This document shows, piece after piece, positions 1 through 7,292 of a stretch of DNA of 21,740 nucleotides. The translations under genes and the position numbers were made by a program. Below the pieces are notes generated by a model, which was given only the letters and a program-made list of their open reading frames with translations, was not told the origin of the DNA and ran no database searches. Numbering within the stretch: position 1 is the stretch's first letter; each line of letters starts with the position of its first letter. Source of the stretch: JBOGFC01 sp050742155 (lineage in GTDB: Bacteria; Actinomycetota; Acidimicrobiia; Spongiisociales; JALYHC01); contig JBOGFC010000192.1 in NCBI GenBank assembly GCA_050742155.1, forward strand, positions 1 to 21,740, in the 5' to 3' direction.

Positions 1-16
1 TCACACCAGAGTGTGA
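1..16. repeat. Perfect 6-bp inverted repeat at window edge
   Basis: TCACAC and GTGTGA flank a 4-base spacer (CAGA). It may be the hairpin of a gene ending just outside the window, or an operator. No T-tract follows it, so a classical intrinsic terminator is not supported. Confidence 0.35.
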
Positions 17-32
17 AGTTTGCGCGCCAAAA

Positions 33-62
33 CGAGGTGGGGGCCCGATCTAGCCCTCCTCG
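33..62 (+). other. Imperfect stem-loop upstream of the first gene
   Basis: CGAGG (33-37) pairs with CCTCG (58-62), and inside it GGGC (41-44) pairs with GCCC (53-56) with small bulges. It lies directly before the putative promoter of the first gene. It could terminate upstream transcription; its role is not shown by the sequence. Confidence 0.3.
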
Positions 63-67
63 GCCGG

Positions 68-73
68 TACCCT
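68..73 (+). promoter_or_regulatory. Putative -10 element (TACCCT) for a leaderless start
   Basis: TACCCT fits the actinobacterial -10 pattern TANNNT and ends 7 bases before the ATG at 81. There is no Shine-Dalgarno sequence in front of that ATG, so the transcript probably begins at or next to the start codon. I see no convincing -35 hexamer. Confidence 0.4.
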
Positions 74-80
74 CTCTGAG

Positions 81-2216
81 ATGGACACCCTGCTCCGGCC
101 TCCCCGGGTGAGCGAGGCGCCCGCCACCGCCCGGGCGGCGCCGTGGTGGCGGCCCCGGGTCGTCATGCTGGTGGGCCTCGGCCTGGTGTCGGCAGCGGTG
201 TTGATCGTGATGAACCCGCTCCTCCTCGTGGCCGCCAACACCCCGTCGGGCGGCGACATGGGCGCCCACGTCTACGCCCCGGCCTACCTGCGGGACGTGC
301 TGCTCCCCAGCGGCCGGCTGATGGGCTGGAGCATGGGCTGGTTCGCCGGCTTCCCCATCTTCTACTTCTACTTCCCGCTGCCGGCGCTCACCACGGTGGC
401 CCTCGACCTGCTGCTGCCCTACGGGGTGGCCTTCAAGATCGTCACCGTGCTGGGCCTGCTGGCATTGCCCTTCGCCACCTACGTGTTCGCCCGGGGAATG
501 GGCTTCGACCGGTGGGCCTCCACCGTGGCCGGGGCGGCCGGCGGCTCGTTCGTCTTCATGGAGAGCTACACGATCTACGGAGGGAACATCCCCTCCACCC
601 TGGCCGGGGAGTTCTCCTTCTCCTGGTCCTTCGCCCTGATGATGGTCTACCTGGGCCTCCTGGCCCGGGCCACCCGGGAAGGACGGGGCTTCGGGCTGGC
701 CGCCGGTGTGGCGCTGGCCCTGACCGCCCTGGCCCACGTGATCACCACCCTGGCGGCGGTGCTGGCCTCGCTCCCGCTCCTATTCGTGAGGCGCGGACGC
801 CTGCGGGTGATCGAGTCGTGGGCGATCGGGTTTGCGCTGGCCGGCTTCTGGGCCCTCCCGTTGGTGGCCCGCATCGGCCTCACCGCCGACATGCACTGGG
901 TACCCCTGGCGGGCTGGGAGGAGATCTTCCCCACCGAGATCTGGCCGGTGGCCATGCTGGGGATCCCGGCGATCGGTTGGACGATCTGGCGGGCCGGACG
1001 TGACCGGACCGAGACCCTCCCCCTCCTCTGGCTCAGCCTGGTACCGGTGGCGGCCTATTTCCTGCTGCCGGTGGCGGCCGAGGCCTTGCCTCGGGTGGGC
1101 AAGCTCTGGAACGGCCGCCTGCTGCCCTTCTGGTTCTACGGCTTGCACGTCTTCGCCGGCCTGGGGGTCGGCCTGGCCATCGGGGCGGTGGCCCGCCATC
1201 TGCCGCCCCGCCGCTGGATCCTGGGGGCGGCGACGCTGGGGGCGGCGATCGTGTTCCTCGGCACCGCCCTGGCCGGGATGTCCTTCATCCCCGGCTGGGC
1301 GGCCTGGAACTACTCCGGTTACGAGGGCAAGGAGGGATGGCCGGAGTACCAGGCACTCATGCAGGAGATGGACCGACTGCCGCCCGGCCGGGTGCAGTGG
1401 GAGGCCAGCAACGAGCTCAACCAGTTCGGGACGCCGATGTCGCCGATGCTGTTCCCCTACTGGACCGAAGGCACCCACCCCTCCATGGAAGGCCTCTTCT
1501 TCGAGTCGGCCCTCACCACCCCCTTCCACTTCCTCAACCATGCCGAGATGAGCCTCAAGCCCTCCAACCCGATCCCGGGCCTGCGGTACCACACCTTCGA
1601 CTTCGACCGGGGCCTCCGCCACCTCGACCTGTTCGGCGTGCGCTACTACGTCAGCTTCACCGAGGAGGCCGCCGAGGCGGCCCGTTCCCGGCCCCAGTTC
1701 ACCGAGGTGGCCGCCCCCGACCCCTTCGTGATCTTCGAGCTTCCCCCGAGCCCCCTGGTGGAGCCCGCCCGCTTCGTGCCGGCGGTCCACCTGGGGTCTG
1801 GCTTTCACCAGGCGGCCCTGGACTGGTACGACGACGTGGGGGGCCTCGACCATTGGCTGGTGGCGGACGGGCCCGCAGACTGGCCCCGCGGAGCCGAGGC
1901 ACAGCCGGCCATCGACCCCCGCCCGGCGGTGTCGGACATCGTGGTGGAGGACCACCGTATCGCCTTCACCACCTCCGGGGTGGGCGTGCCGCACCTGGTG
2001 AAGGTGTCCTACTTCCCCAACTGGCAGGCGGTCGGGGCCGAGGGACCCTACCGGGCGGCCCCCTCGCTGATGGTGGTGGTCCCCACCCAGGAGCGAGTGG
2101 AGCTCAAGTTCGGCGCCACATGGGCCGAGCAATGGGGCATGACCCTCACGGTGCTCGGGCTGGCCCTGGTGGCAGTGACGGTGGTCCGGCGCCGCCGACC
2201 GGGAGCTGGGGCCTGA
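81..2216 (+). CDS. Polytopic GT-C-like membrane protein (6-pyruvoyl-tetrahydropterin synthase-related membrane family)
   Basis: This is a 711-residue integral membrane protein. A first transmembrane segment lies at about 27-50, and a loop carrying GGDMGAH (57-63; Asp59 and His63) follows. Many further hydrophobic segments run to about residue 415, then comes a mostly soluble extracytoplasmic region (about 420-680) and a last membrane segment (about 685-703) before an Arg-rich end. An acidic residue in the first outer loop is the hallmark of GT-C glycosyltransferases, which use lipid-linked sugars outside the membrane. The layout matches the large actinobacterial membrane proteins annotated as PTPS-related, a name that says nothing of enzymology. 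Downstream GtrA and family-2 glycosyltransferase genes support a role in envelope glycan assembly. The exact substrate is unknown. The ATG at 81 is chosen because a TACCCT -10 element lies 7 bases upstream and no better start precedes the first membrane segment. Confidence 0.72.
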   Translation: MDTLLRPPRVSEAPATARAAPWWRPRVVMLVGLGLVSAAVLIVMNPLLLVAANTPSGGDMGAHVYAPAYLRDVLLPSGRLMGWSMGWFAGFPIFYFYFPLPALTTVALDLLLPYGVAFKIVTVLGLLALPFATYVFARGMGFDRWASTVAGAAGGSFVFMESYTIYGGNIPSTLAGEFSFSWSFALMMVYLGLLARATREGRGFGLAAGVALALTALAHVITTLAAVLASLPLLFVRRGRLRVIESWAIGFALAGFWALPLVARIGLTADMHWVPLAGWEEIFPTEIWPVAMLGIPAIGWTIWRAGRDRTETLPLLWLSLVPVAAYFLLPVAAEALPRVGKLWNGRLLPFWFYGLHVFAGLGVGLAIGAVARHLPPRRWILGAATLGAAIVFLGTALAGMSFIPGWAAWNYSGYEGKEGWPEYQALMQEMDRLPPGRVQWEASNELNQFGTPMSPMLFPYWTEGTHPSMEGLFFESALTTPFHFLNHAEMSLKPSNPIPGLRYHTFDFDRGLRHLDLFGVRYYVSFTEEAAEAARSRPQFTEVAAPDPFVIFELPPSPLVEPARFVPAVHLGSGFHQAALDWYDDVGGLDHWLVADGPADWPRGAEAQPAIDPRPAVSDIVVEDHRIAFTTSGVGVPHLVKVSYFPNWQAVGAEGPYRAAPSLMVVVPTQERVELKFGATWAEQWGMTLTVLGLALVAVTVVRRRRPGAGA

Positions 2217-2662
2217 GCAGCTATCTCCAGTCTTTCCTGACCCGCCAGACGCTGGGTCAGTTCCTCCGCTTGGGCGTGATCGGCGGAGTGAACACCTTCG
2301 TCGACTTCGCCTTGTTGAACGTGCTGTTCGTCGGCCTGGGCTGGTCGTCGTTCTGGTCGGTGACCTGGGCGCTGGCCGCCGCCACCGCCTCCTCGTACGC
2401 CATGAACCGCCGTTGGACCTTCGGGCTCGGTTCCTTCGTGGGCTCGGGTCGGGAGTCGGCCGCCTTCTTCATGGTCAGCCTGGCCGCCTGGGCGTCGAGC
2501 GTGGGGGTGGTCTCGCTGGCCGAGCGATGGTGGGGGCCGCTCGGGGCTCTGGAGCTCAACTTCGCCAAGGTGGTGGCCACCGGCATCATCCTGCTCCCCA
2601 AGTTCGCCACTTACCGGGACGTGGTGTTCCGGCGCTCCCTCCAGAGCCTGACGCGCAGCTGA
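2213..2662 (+). CDS. GtrA-family membrane protein, probable CTG start
   Basis: GtrA-like proteins are small four-helix membrane proteins thought to help move lipid-linked sugars across the membrane. The hallmark N-terminal stretch FLRLGVIGGVNTFVDF is present, followed by hydrophobic segments and the family's SYAMNRRWTF motif, and ending with KFATYRDVVF; about 149 residues is a normal length. There is no ATG or GTG at a sensible place. A CTG at 2213 lies 7 bases after GGGAG (2201-2205) and overlaps the TGA of the preceding gene as CTGA, which would couple the two genes. TTG at 2270 is the alternative but would cut into the first helix. The 3' end overlaps the convergent glycosyltransferase gene by 52 bases. 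Confidence 0.75.
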   Translation: MSSYLQSFLTRQTLGQFLRLGVIGGVNTFVDFALLNVLFVGLGWSSFWSVTWALAAATASSYAMNRRWTFGLGSFVGSGRESAAFFMVSLAAWASSVGVVSLAERWWGPLGALELNFAKVVATGIILLPKFATYRDVVFRRSLQSLTRS

Positions 2663-3327
2663 AGGAGCCCCACCAGCGTGCGGGGCACTCGCTTCAGGAA
2701 GCGGGACCGGGCCCCCCGCAGCTCCTCCACCGTGGCGGGCACCTCGACGATCCGGTAGCCGACCCGCTCGGCTCGAATGACCAGCTCGGTGTCGAAGAGA
2801 TCCTTGTCGGCCTGCACCGCCGGCACCAGCGCCTCCACCACCTCCCGACGGATCGCCTTCATCCCGTGTGTATCGGAGACGCCCGATCGGAACAGGCCGT
2901 GCAGCAGGAGGTTGAACACCCGGGTGCCCGCCCGGCGCAGCCGCGAGCGCTGGTCGCGGGCCCCGGGAGCCAGCTTGGAAGCCAGCACCAGGTCGGCCCG
3001 GTCCTCGAGCTCCAGCACCCGCCACAGGAAGTCGGCCGCGAAATAGTCGATGTCGAAGTTCACCCGCCACTCTCCCTCGGCGGCCAGGAAGCCGGCCCGC
3101 ATAGCCGCCCCGTAGTTGGCGATGGGCAGCTGGAGCACCTTCACCTGGGGGTGGCGTGCGGCCAGCGCCTTCGCAATGGCCGCCGTGGCATCGGTGGAGC
3201 CGTTCTCGACCACCAGCACCTCCACGGGGGCCGGCAGCGGGACCAGGTCGGTCAGCAGCCGCTCGGCCGCCTCCTTGAGGAAGTCCGCCTCGTTGTGGAC
3301 CGGGATCACCACCGAGAAGTGGGGCAT
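2611..3327 (-). CDS. Family 2 glycosyltransferase (dolichol-phosphate-mannose-synthase-like)
   Basis: The 238-residue protein begins with the GT-A fold signature FSVVIPVHNEADFL. ENGSTDAT (41-48) supplies the nucleotide-binding Asp, and FDIDYF (91-96) gives the DxD-type metal site. HGMKAIRR, and DTEL further on, resemble the acceptor-side motifs of polyprenyl-phosphate glycosyltransferases. No C-terminal membrane helices are present, so it is likely cytoplasmic or peripheral. It would transfer a sugar from a nucleotide sugar, plausibly to a polyprenyl phosphate used by the neighbouring GT-C-like protein and GtrA; that link is inferred. The gene converges on GtrA and overlaps it by 52 bases. 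Its start lies only 32 bases from the divergent phosphomannomutase start. There is no Shine-Dalgarno, but a minus-strand TACACT lies 10 bases upstream. Confidence 0.85.
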   Translation of the reverse strand: MPHFSVVIPVHNEADFLKEAAERLLTDLVPLPAPVEVLVVENGSTDATAAIAKALAARHPQVKVLQLPIANYGAAMRAGFLAAEGEWRVNFDIDYFAADFLWRVLELEDRADLVLASKLAPGARDQRSRLRRAGTRVFNLLLHGLFRSGVSDTHGMKAIRREVVEALVPAVQADKDLFDTELVIRAERVGYRIVEVPATVEELRGARSRFLKRVPRTLVGLLQLRVRLWRERRNTTSR

Positions 3328-3337
3328 GGCGGCCGGG

Positions 3338-3343
3338 AGTGTA
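3338..3343 (-). promoter_or_regulatory. Putative -10 element (TACACT) for the glycosyltransferase
   Basis: On the minus strand TACACT ends 10 bases before the ATG at 3327. It lies back to back with the plus-strand TACAAT at 3348, with 4 bases between. No good -35 is visible. Confidence 0.35.
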
Positions 3344-3347
3344 TCCG

Positions 3348-3353
3348 TACAAT
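3348..3353 (+). promoter_or_regulatory. Putative -10 element (TACAAT) for phosphomannomutase
   Basis: TACAAT ends 6 bases before the GTG at 3360 and there is no Shine-Dalgarno. This is the arrangement of leaderless transcripts in actinobacteria. It also argues against the in-frame GTG at 3339, which lies upstream of the -10. Confidence 0.45.
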
Positions 3354-3359
3354 GCCGGC

Positions 3360-4742
3360 GTGAACCTGGACCGCATCTTCATGGCCTACGACATCCGCGG
3401 CCGGGTCCCCGAAGAGCTGGACGAGGACGCCGCCCGACGGATCGGGGCGGCCTTCGCCTCCTTCACGGGCTCGTCCCGGGTGGCGTTGGGACACGATTGC
3501 CGGCTCTCCTCGCCGGCGCTGGCGAAAGCGTTCAGCGAGGGGGTGACCGGCCGGGGCGCCGACGTCCTCGATCTGGGCATGGTGACCACCGACATGGTCT
3601 ACTTCGTGGCCGGCAAGGAGGGGGTCCCGGGAGCCGTCGTCACCGCTTCCCACAATCCCCCCGAGTGGAACGGGATCAAGCTCTGCCGGGCGGGGGCCGC
3701 CCCGGTGGGTCTCGAGACCGGGCTGCGGGAGATCAAGGAGCTGGCGGCCCGGCCGCGCGAACCGCTCGAGGGAGCCGGCTCGGTGCGGCCCACCGACGTA
3801 CGGATCGCCTTCGTGGACCATCTTCTCGGGGTGGTGGATCCCACCCGGATCGGGCGGCTGCGGGTGGCGGCCGACGCCGGTAACGGAATGGCCGGGCTGG
3901 TGCTCCCGGCCGTCTTCGAGCGCATCCCCGCCGAGCTGCTGGGCCTCTACCTGGAGCCGGACGGCCGTTTCCCCAACCATCCGGCCGACCCGCTCCGGCC
4001 GGAGAACCTGCGAGACCTCCTCGACCTGATGGGGCGGGAGGGCCCGGAACTGGGGGTGGCCTTCGACGGGGATGCCGATCGGGCGTTCTTCGTCGACGAC
4101 CAGCGCCGGCCGCTCTCGGGCAGCACCACCACCGCCATCATCGCCCGCTGGTTCCTCCAGCGCGAGCCGGGGGCGGTGATCGTGCACAACCTGATCACCA
4201 GCCGGTCCGTCCCCGAGACGGTGGAGCGCTACGGAGGAAAGGCGGTGCGCACCCGGGTGGGCCACTCGTTCATCAAGGAGGTGATGGCCGAGACCGGGGC
4301 CATCTTCGGCGGAGAGCACTCCGGCCATTACTACTTCCGGGCCAACTACCGGGCCGATTCGGGCCTCTTGGCCATGCTGGTGCTGCTGCAGGCCCTCTCC
4401 GAGGACGGGCGGCCTCTCTCCGAGATCCGAGCGGAGTTGGAGCCCTACGCCCAGTCGGGGGAGATCAACCTGGAGGCTGCCGACCAGGGGGCGGTCTTGC
4501 GGGCGGTGGGCGATGCCTTCTCAGGGGAGTCGCTCGACTGGACCGACGGGCTGACGGTGGAGTGGGAGGACCGTTGGTTCAACCTCCGGCCCTCCAACAC
4601 CGAGCCGGTGCTGCGCCTCAACGCCGAGGCTCAGGACGAAGATGGAGTAGAGCAACTGGTCGAGCGGGTGACGGAGATCGTGGAGAGGTCGGGCGGCGCC
4701 GGGGCGTCTGGTGAAAGGTCTCCAGCAAACGACGCGGAGTGA
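3360..4742 (+). CDS. manB: Phosphomannomutase/phosphoglucomutase
   Basis: This enzyme interconverts hexose 6-phosphate and hexose 1-phosphate, feeding GDP-mannose or UDP-glucose synthesis. The predicted protein has 460 residues, the usual size for the alpha-D-phosphohexomutase family. All four active-site loops are visible: phosphoserine loop TASHNP (95-100, Ser97), metal loop DGDADR (236-241), sugar loop GGEHSGH (317-323) and phosphate loop RPSNTEP (410-416). The GTG at 3360 gives MNLDRIFMAYDIRG, the expected family N-terminus. An in-frame GTG at 3339 would add seven residues but lies before the putative -10. The last 20 residues are polar and not family-conserved. A Trm112-like gene and a sugar isomerase follow closely, as I recall from mycobacteria. 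Whether mannose or glucose is the main substrate cannot be told. Confidence 0.92.
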   Translation: MNLDRIFMAYDIRGRVPEELDEDAARRIGAAFASFTGSSRVALGHDCRLSSPALAKAFSEGVTGRGADVLDLGMVTTDMVYFVAGKEGVPGAVVTASHNPPEWNGIKLCRAGAAPVGLETGLREIKELAARPREPLEGAGSVRPTDVRIAFVDHLLGVVDPTRIGRLRVAADAGNGMAGLVLPAVFERIPAELLGLYLEPDGRFPNHPADPLRPENLRDLLDLMGREGPELGVAFDGDADRAFFVDDQRRPLSGSTTTAIIARWFLQREPGAVIVHNLITSRSVPETVERYGGKAVRTRVGHSFIKEVMAETGAIFGGEHSGHYYFRANYRADSGLLAMLVLLQALSEDGRPLSEIRAELEPYAQSGEINLEAADQGAVLRAVGDAFSGESLDWTDGLTVEWEDRWFNLRPSNTEPVLRLNAEAQDEDGVEQLVERVTEIVERSGGAGASGERSPANDAE

Positions 4743-4763
4743 GATTGGTGAAAGGAGCTTCCG

Positions 4764-4976
4764 ATGGCCCTCCCTGAGGAGCTGATGAGCATCCTCGTGT
4801 GTCCCGATTGCCACGGAGACCTGGAGGAGCGGCCTGCCTCCGGGGAGGAGTCCGGAAGGGGGGACACCATGCTGGTCTGCCTGCAATGCGGGCTCCACTA
4901 CCCGGTCCGGGACGGCATCCCGGTGATGCTGATCGAGGAGGCCTTCCGTCCGGAGCCAGGCTCGGGCTCGAGGTGA
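4764..4976 (+). CDS. Trm112-like zinc-ribbon protein
   Basis: A 70-residue protein with two CxxC pairs (Cys13/Cys16 and Cys39/Cys42) and the family pattern LVCPDCHGDL ... LVCLQCGLHYPVRDGIPVML. Trm112 proteins in eukaryotes and archaea activate methyltransferases; bacterial short forms (YcaR/UPF0434 type) have no settled role. The cysteines should bind one zinc ion. AAGGAG at 4750-4755 is a good ribosome binding site for the ATG at 4764. The TGA overlaps the next gene's GTG as GTGA, so the isomerase is translationally coupled to it. The phosphomannomutase stop is 21 bases upstream, so all three are one operon. No function in sugar metabolism is proven by this placement. Confidence 0.85.
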   Translation: MALPEELMSILVCPDCHGDLEERPASGEESGRGDTMLVCLQCGLHYPVRDGIPVMLIEEAFRPEPGSGSR

Positions 4977-6016
4977 GCGAGGTGTGGAAGGCGACCCTCG
5001 GGCTGCCCGAGCAGCTCCGATGGGCGGTGGCCCTGAAGGTGGGCGAGGTTCCCCGAGCCGGCTCGGCGCTCGTCATCGGCATGGGGGGGTCCGGGATCTC
5101 CGGCGACTTCGCGGCTCAGGCGGCCGACCGGGAAGGACGCCTGGTCGATGTGCACAAGGGGTACGGCCTCCCGGGGAGGGCCGCCGTTCAGCGGCCGCTG
5201 GTGGTGGCGGTGTCGTACTCCGGTGATACGGAAGAGACCCTCTCAGGAGTCGAGGAGGCAAGGGAGCTGGGACTGCCGGTGACGGCTATCTCCACGGGAG
5301 GGGAGCTGTCCCGGCTGGCCGAGCGGCACGGATGGCCATGGGTCTCGGCGCCGGGAGGCCTGCAGCCCCGGGCGGCGGTCGGCTACCTCACCGGGGCCGT
5401 GCTGCGGGTCCTGGCGGCCGGCGGCGTGCTGCCCGACCAGCGGCCCGTCCTGGCCGAGGCGGCCGCCCTACTCGACGAGTTGCTCGGACCGGACGAAGAC
5501 GGAGCGGCCGTTGAGCTGGCCGGGGACCTGGCCGAGGGGCTGGCGGGAAAGGTGCCGGTGATCTACGGCGGGCGGGGGGTCGCCGAGGTGGCCGCCCAGC
5601 GGTGGAAGACACAGTTCAACGAGAACGCCAAAATACCGGCCTTCTGGGCGGTGCTCCCGGAGCTGGACCACAACGAGATCGAGGGCTGGGCCTGGTCCCC
5701 GGCTCGTTTCGGGCTGGTGTTCCTGCGAGACTGGGACGATGATCCGCGACTGGGGCGCCGCTTCGAGCTCACCGCCGAGGCGCTGGGCGGGCAGCCTCCC
5801 CTGGTGGGGGAGGTGTGGGCGCAGGGAGAGGGAATCGTCGCCCGGATGCTCAGCCTGGCGGTGGTGGGCGACCTGACCTCGGTCCTGATGGCCGAGCGGG
5901 CCGGGGTGGACCCCGATCGTGTCGACGTCCTGGAGGGCATCAAGCGACGAATGGGAGGAGAGACCTCCCTACCCCTGAGGGGGAGGGGTGGGGAGGGGGT
6001 GAGTCCGCCGCCCTAG
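4973..6016 (+). CDS. SIS-domain bifunctional phosphoglucose/phosphomannose isomerase
   Basis: This 347-residue protein has two SIS sugar-isomerase halves. IGMGGSGISGDF (35-46) and VAVSYSGDTEETL (78-90) form the phosphosugar site. FNENAKIPAFW (215-225) and LDHNEIEGW (231-239) carry Glu217 and His233, spaced 16 residues as in characterised archaeal bifunctional PGI/PMI enzymes. It should interconvert fructose 6-phosphate with glucose 6-phosphate and mannose 6-phosphate, supplying the adjacent phosphomannomutase. A related SIS protein lies near pmmA in mycobacteria, as I recall. GTG 4973 overlaps the preceding TGA; a second GTG at 4982 is possible. The C-terminal tail after RRMGG (about 330-347), low-complexity and rich in Gly, Arg and Pro, is encoded by a GC-rich repeat (5964-5999) and is unlikely to be part of the fold. 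Confidence 0.85.
   Translation: MSEVWKATLGLPEQLRWAVALKVGEVPRAGSALVIGMGGSGISGDFAAQAADREGRLVDVHKGYGLPGRAAVQRPLVVAVSYSGDTEETLSGVEEARELGLPVTAISTGGELSRLAERHGWPWVSAPGGLQPRAAVGYLTGAVLRVLAAGGVLPDQRPVLAEAAALLDELLGPDEDGAAVELAGDLAEGLAGKVPVIYGGRGVAEVAAQRWKTQFNENAKIPAFWAVLPELDHNEIEGWAWSPARFGLVFLRDWDDDPRLGRRFELTAEALGGQPPLVGEVWAQGEGIVARMLSLAVVGDLTSVLMAERAGVDPDRVDVLEGIKRRMGGETSLPLRGRGGEGVSPPP
5964..5999 (+). repeat. GC-rich hairpin/G-tract repeat, copy 1
   Basis: A C-rich arm (5967-5975), a 3-base loop (TGA) and a G-rich arm (5979-5987) form a stem with one mismatch, and a second G-rich block follows. The G strand reads G5-A-G4-T-G4-A-G5 (5979-5999), an ideal quadruplex pattern. The same architecture and orientation recur at 17134-17179 and 21682-21717. 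This copy lies inside the 3' end of the isomerase gene. Confidence 0.7.
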
Positions 6017-6026
6017 GAGGAGAGAG

Positions 6027-7274
6027 ATGGAGTTCGACATCAGCGACCCGACCCTGGAAGACGCGGGCGCCGGACGCGTGGAGTGGGCCGGGCGGCACAT
6101 GCCGGTGCTCGCCTCGGTGCGGGAGCGATTCCGCAAGGAGTCGCCTCTCGAGGGCCGCACCGTGGCCTCCTGCCTGCACGTCACCGCCGAGACGGCCAAC
6201 CTGATGCTGGCCCTGCGCGAGGGCGGGGCGCAGGTGGTGCTGTGCGCCTCCAACCCGCTCTCCACCCAGGACGACGTGGCCGCCGCCCTGGTGGCGGAGG
6301 GCATCCCGGTCTTCGCCCGCCGGGGGGAGGACGTGGACACCTACTACAAGCACATCCACGCCGTCTTGGACCACAACCCCCTCCTGGTGATGGACGACGG
6401 GGCGGATCTCACCACCGTCCTCCACACGGAGCGGAGGGACCTCGAGGTGCTGGGGGGGACCGAGGAGACCACCACCGGAGTCATCCGCCTCCGGGCCATG
6501 GCCGAGCAGGGGGAACTTCGCTTCCCGGTGGTGGCGGTGAACGACTCGGACACCAAGCACCTGTTCGACAACCGGCACGGCACCGGCCAGTCGTCACTGG
6601 ACGGCATCCTGAGAGCCACCAACGTCCTGCTGGCTGGCTCCACAGTGGTGGTGGTCGGGTACGGGGACTGCGGCCAGGGGGTGGCGGCGCGGGCCGACGG
6701 CCTGGGGGCCAGGGTGGTGGTGGTGGAGGTCGATCCGGTGCGGGCTCTCTCGGCCGCCATGGAGGGATACCAGGTGATGACGGCCGACGAGGCGGCCCGA
6801 GTGGGTGACATCTTCATCACCGTGACCGGCAACTTGCATGTCCTGCGGGAGGACCAGTTCGGACGGATGAAGGACGGGGCCATCCTGGCCAACGCCGGCC
6901 ATTTCGACGTGGAGATCGACATTTCCGCCCTCGACCGGATGGCGGTCGGCCGCAGGTCCATCCGCGACCACCTGGAGGAGTTCGTCCTCCCCGACGGGCG
7001 ACGGATCCTGCTGGTGGCCGAGGGGCGGCTGGTCAACCTGGCCGCCGCCGAGGGCCACCCGGCCGACGTCATGGACATGTCGTTCGCCAACCAGGCGCTG
7101 GCCGCCGAGTGGCTTGTGCAGCAGGGCGCCGGGCTCGAGCCGGCCGTCTACCGGCTGCCGAAGGAGCTCGACGCCGAGGTGGCCCGTCTCAAGCTCGGGC
7201 ACCTGGGGGCGGGTCTGGAAGAGCTCACCGAGGAGCAGGCCCGCTACCTGGCCGGCTGGCGCCAGGGTACGTAG
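6027..7274 (+). CDS. ahcY: S-adenosylhomocysteine hydrolase, short (archaeal/Thermotoga-like) form
   Basis: AhcY splits S-adenosylhomocysteine into adenosine and homocysteine, relieving product inhibition of methyltransferases; some short-form relatives act on S-inosylhomocysteine instead. At 415 residues it lacks the internal insertion of long bacterial forms. Visible sites are HVTAETANL (51-59), DDGADL (123-128), GTEETTTG (144-151), NDSDTKHLFDN (172-182, Lys177 and Asp181) and the NAD loop GYGDCGQG (211-218). The position of the mammalian active-site Cys is Thr186 (GTGQS), and the C-terminal Lys/Tyr NAD-contact tail of long forms is missing; I recall both as typical of the short group. AGGAGG (6015-6020) sits 6 bases before the ATG and overlaps the isomerase stop, placing ahcY in the same operon. 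It ends 18 bases from the convergent FtsH-like gene. Confidence 0.93.
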   Translation: MEFDISDPTLEDAGAGRVEWAGRHMPVLASVRERFRKESPLEGRTVASCLHVTAETANLMLALREGGAQVVLCASNPLSTQDDVAAALVAEGIPVFARRGEDVDTYYKHIHAVLDHNPLLVMDDGADLTTVLHTERRDLEVLGGTEETTTGVIRLRAMAEQGELRFPVVAVNDSDTKHLFDNRHGTGQSSLDGILRATNVLLAGSTVVVVGYGDCGQGVAARADGLGARVVVVEVDPVRALSAAMEGYQVMTADEAARVGDIFITVTGNLHVLREDQFGRMKDGAILANAGHFDVEIDISALDRMAVGRRSIRDHLEEFVLPDGRRILLVAEGRLVNLAAAEGHPADVMDMSFANQALAAEWLVQQGAGLEPAVYRLPKELDAEVARLKLGHLGAGLEELTEEQARYLAGWRQGT

Positions 7275-7292
7275 AGACCCCCCTCGCCCTCC

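Noticed and set aside
1..16. Possible CRP/FNR-type operator
   Set aside because: The half-sites are in the opposite order to the usual TGTGA...TCACA, and the spacer is only 4 bases, so a regulator family cannot be assigned.
780..2132. A 450-codon minus-strand open frame across the first membrane-protein gene
   Set aside because: It is a GC-rich shadow of the real gene: composition is His/Gly/Arg/Pro-rich with no recognisable domain, while the plus strand shows clear membrane segments.
2048..3382. A 444-codon minus-strand open frame over GtrA and the glycosyltransferase
   Set aside because: It is out of frame with the glycosyltransferase motifs and is rich in Gly, Ala and Arg, as expected of non-coding frames in this DNA.
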